From the NCBI GenBank assembly GCA_016714495.1, contig JADKDU010000002.1:310001-374000 (forward strand): DNA of 64,000 nt, written 5' to 3'. The first letter of the stretch is position 1, and each line of letters begins with the position of its first letter. The translations under genes and the position numbers were made by a program. Of this stretch, positions 63,588-64,000 are shown in pieces. This DNA is from Hyphomonadaceae bacterium (GTDB lineage: Bacteria > Pseudomonadota > Alphaproteobacteria > Caulobacterales > Hyphomonadaceae). Under the pieces are notes generated by a model. That model was not told the origin of the DNA, did not search any database, and was given only the letters and a program-made list of their open reading frames with translations.

Positions 63588-64000
63588 TCTCGATCCGGAT
63601 TTCGAACAGCGCCTCAACGAGGTGGCGGACCGCATCACGGTTGCGCTCGACCAGTTGATCCCGCCTGCGTCGGGACCCGAGGCGCAGCTGATGCGTGCGA
63701 TGCGCCATGGCGCGCTGAGCAAGGGCAAGCGGCTGCGTCCGTTCATCACGATCGAAGTGGGCCGCATGTTTGGCGCGCAGGAGAAGTCGCTGTTGCGTGG
63801 CGCCGCGGCGGTGGAATGCATGCACGCCTATTCGCTGATCCATGACGACCTGCCGTGCATGGATGACGACGATTACCGGCGCGGTCAGCCGACGGTACAC
63901 AAGGCGTTCGACGAGGCGACGGCGCTTCTCGCGGGCGATGCCCTGCAGGCGCTTGCGTTCGAGATCATGGTGTCGCCCGAGACGCATCGCGATGCGCTGA
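63577..64000 (+). CDS. ispA: Farnesyl diphosphate synthase, 5' part
   Basis: Makes farnesyl diphosphate from IPP and DMAPP for quinones and cell-wall lipid carriers. The visible 141 residues hold GKRLRPF (IPP binding) and the first aspartate-rich motif SLIHDDLPCMDDDDYRRG, with KAFDEATALLAGDALQALAF after it. The ATG at 63577 overlaps xseB by 11 bases. The gene runs off the window; dxs would be expected next. Confidence 0.93.
   Translation, partial: MIYNLDPDFEQRLNEVADRITVALDQLIPPASGPEAQLMRAMRHGALSKGKRLRPFITIEVGRMFGAQEKSLLRGAAAVECMHAYSLIHDDLPCMDDDDYRRGQPTVHKAFDEATALLAGDALQALAFEIMVSPETHRDAL

Overview
The window reads as an alphaproteobacterial chromosome segment, most likely from the Caulobacterales (Caulobacteraceae or Hyphomonadaceae-like). 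The case rests on high GC, a flagellar cluster carrying sciP (the CtrA inhibitor), a TTAG-N7-TTAA CtrA-type box upstream of fliF, and two sigma-54 promoters of the Caulobacter class III flagellar type. A class GN sortase with its LPGTA-tailed target and a dodecin agree with this. I see no rRNA, tRNA, CRISPR array, insertion sequence or prophage.

Layout. Positions 1-9148 are a flagellar block. fliK-flgD-flgE-sciP-fliF lie on the minus strand and flgK-flgL on the plus strand, diverging from one intergenic region that holds a sigma-54 promoter on each strand. From 9304 to 28703 is a metabolic and housekeeping stretch: tannase-type esterase, PQQ-type sugar dehydrogenase, an RNTFLH (HEPN-like) protein with a zinc-ribbon partner, LpxR-like protein, mnmA, enoyl-CoA hydratase, dodecin, thiolase, RidA, alcohol dehydrogenase, a GlxA regulator diverging from a DJ-1/PfpI gene, 5'-nucleotidase, a single-haem c-type lipoprotein and a DUF1194 VWA protein. 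Between 28786 and 43227 envelope and proteolysis genes dominate: two double-domain M16 peptidases, the sortase/VIT-VWA pair, a prolyl oligopeptidase, a secreted repeat protein and an aspartate aminotransferase. From 43330 to 51448 come a methyltransferase remnant, a DUF2059 lipoprotein, an SDR, a GlcD-type oxidase, map, an SPFH-like protein, a 27-residue lysine-rich peptide and a Sua5/TsaC gene. From 51726 to 57776 is a periplasmic cluster: cytochrome b561-YceI fusion, two further YceI proteins, hemerythrin and two tandem secreted paralogues. The right end holds an MBL hydrolase, lepB, two decayed genes, a histidine phosphatase, xseB and the start of ispA.

A recurrent feature is broken reading frames. 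fliF, fliK, a VOC gene, the DUF1194 gene, the prolyl oligopeptidase, a methyltransferase remnant, a GNAT gene and a 'GRWEGDTLVV' gene all need frame changes. In fliF, the oligopeptidase and DUF1194 the changes are 1-2 base differences in short G/C or A/T runs or GC dinucleotides, mostly deletions, which is the signature of unpolished long-read assembly. The 60108-61082 gene also carries two in-frame stops, and the GNAT gene looks like a repeat-flanked deletion, so those two are better candidates for true decay.

No single locus is clearly a new system. The items most worth following are the HEPN-like/zinc-ribbon pair, the 27-residue lysine peptide, the Trp-less dodecin, the GANTC-dense tsaC region and the tandem secreted paralogues.
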